The position numbers and the translations under genes were made by a program. From positions 1 to 20,544 of the forward strand of contig CAZEBF010000017.1 in the NCBI GenBank assembly GCA_964510235.1: a stretch of DNA of 20,544 nt. The letters are read 5' to 3'. Origin of the DNA: CAYUUR01 sp964510235 (GTDB lineage: Bacteria > Patescibacteriota > Saccharimonadia > Saccharimonadales > CAYUUR01). The notes beneath the pieces are model-generated. The model ran no database searches and was not told the DNA's origin. It was given only the letters and a program-made list of their open reading frames with translations. Shown piece after piece: positions 19,851 through 20,544 of this stretch (position 1 is its first letter; each line of letters opens with the position of its first letter).

Positions 19851-20544
19851 TCACTTAAAGGTAGCTGGAACTTGAATCCGTCTCAAAACTGCAATTGAGC
19901 CAATTAACAGAAATGTCGCGACTATATAGATTATACTAGTGTTCTCCCCCGTCGCAGCCAAAGCCTCTGTATCTGCAGCTGCATCTATACCTAAGCCTAC
20001 CGGATCTAGGATAGTACCATTGGCGAGGCCATCGTCATCAAGGTCTCCTCCGTCGGTAATGTCATAGGTTAGCTTGAGGGCCGGGTTGGAGTTGAGGGTT
20101 GTGGCGGTTATTTGAGCGTTTGGTACGTCAGTGTAGGTTTGGGTGGTGGGATTGTACTTGCGGGGTGTTACTTGGTCTGCAGTGAGGTCTGTTTCAAAGG
20201 TCAGAGAGACATTGTTGGTAGAACCTGGTACAACGTCAAGGCAGAAGTCTACTAGACCCAAGGGATAGTCTTGGCTTGGGTCTGTGGTAGTGAGAGAGTC
20301 TTCAGTTACGGACGTGCTACAGCTGAAGGTGGTGAAGGCGGTTGAGGATAGCTCTATGTCTGTACCAGACACAGAACTCACAAGGGAGGCTGTTTCTGGG
20401 GGGTAGGTGAATTTTTGGATGCGGTGGTTGCTGGAGTCTGCGATATAGAGGTTGCCTACTGCATCAAAGACGACACCACGTGGTAAAGAAAACTGGCCGT
20501 TGCCAGTGCCGGATGTACCCCACTTGGTGATATAGGTGCCGTTG
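19851..20544 (-). CDS. NHL-repeat surface protein with LAATG sorting signal, 3' part
   Basis: Partial: the frame is open to the right edge from base 20543, so the N-terminus lies outside. Visible from the edge: one NHL repeat (QFSLPRGVVFDAVGNLYIAD, then SSNHRIQKF), a beta-type extracellular domain of about 120 residues rich in Thr, Asp and Asn (includes DLDDDGLANGTI, a calcium-loop-like stretch), then a C-terminal sorting signal: LAATGEN, a hydrophobic span (about 20 residues), and the basic tail LRRIQVPATFK. LAxTG is the class E sortase motif in actinobacteria. It probably is attached to the cell wall by sortase, as a beta-propeller surface protein. The coding strand from about 20040 on is markedly richer in C and A than the neighbours. 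Confidence 0.85.
   Translation of the reverse strand, partial: NGTYITKWGTSGTGNGQFSLPRGVVFDAVGNLYIADSSNHRIQKFTYPPETASLVSSVSGTDIELSSTAFTTFSCSTSVTEDSLTTTDPSQDYPLGLVDFCLDVVPGSTNNVSLTFETDLTADQVTPRKYNPTTQTYTDVPNAQITATTLNSNPALKLTYDITDGGDLDDDGLANGTILDPVGLGIDAAADTEALAATGENTSIIYIVATFLLIGSIAVLRRIQVPATFK

Noticed and set aside
1..20544. CRISPR array, rRNA genes or transposase
   Set aside because: No regularly spaced repeats, no rRNA-like stretch and no transposase motif were found in reading both strands.

Overview
The window looks like a chromosomal piece of a Patescibacteria (CPR) bacterium, most likely Candidatus Saccharibacteria (TM7). Reasons: short, very tightly packed genes, divergent F1 ATPase subunits with trimmed termini, many small lineage-type hypothetical proteins, and surface proteins with single membrane anchors. 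UGA is used as a stop (for example marR), so this is not a UGA-recoding lineage. The lineage call is inference from gene content, not from a marker search.

Layout. 1-2230: a secreted or anchored hypothetical protein and mnmA (tRNA 2-thiouridylase). 2234-7205: an ATP synthase operon, atpF-atpH-atpA-atpG-atpD-atpC on the minus strand, with most neighbours overlapping; atpB and atpE are not in it. 7277-11350: metG, tatD, two small hypothetical genes and iscS, 3-nt gaps between the first four and 27 nt before iscS. 11452-14611: an orphan 209-aa gene, a cytoplasmic GH37 trehalase-like enzyme, two small genes and a histidine phosphatase. 14678-15885: a two-gene thiol relay (anchored thioredoxin plus CcdA-type membrane reductase). 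15886-16910: a cluster of four very small hydrophilic proteins around a near-perfect palindrome. 17044-18090: a double zinc-ribbon HNH endonuclease gene converging on a tmRNA gene (ssrA), sharing one terminator. 18134-19826: marR, rsmA (ksgA) and a PPC/DUF296 gene. 19851-20544: the 3' end of a NHL-repeat surface protein with an LAATG sorting signal.

Functional links. MnmA needs persulfide sulfur, which the IscS cysteine desulfurase supplies. RsmA, MetG, MnmA and tmRNA form a translation and ribosome-rescue group. The thioredoxin/CcdA pair could reduce thiols of exported proteins, such as the two-cysteine protein at 61-1062.

The most unusual finding is the tmRNA. It has acceptor stem, helix H2, a tag ending in ALAA, and pseudoknots that can be drawn by hand, but a 160-nt imperfect hairpin closed by a 16-bp helix is inserted in H2, and the T-loop lacks the usual UUCRA sequence. 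A second theme is promoter architecture: many genes have a -10 box (often extended, TATGGTATAAT or TGTGCTATAAT) ending only 6-9 nt before the start codon, which predicts widespread leaderless transcripts and corrects several gene starts.
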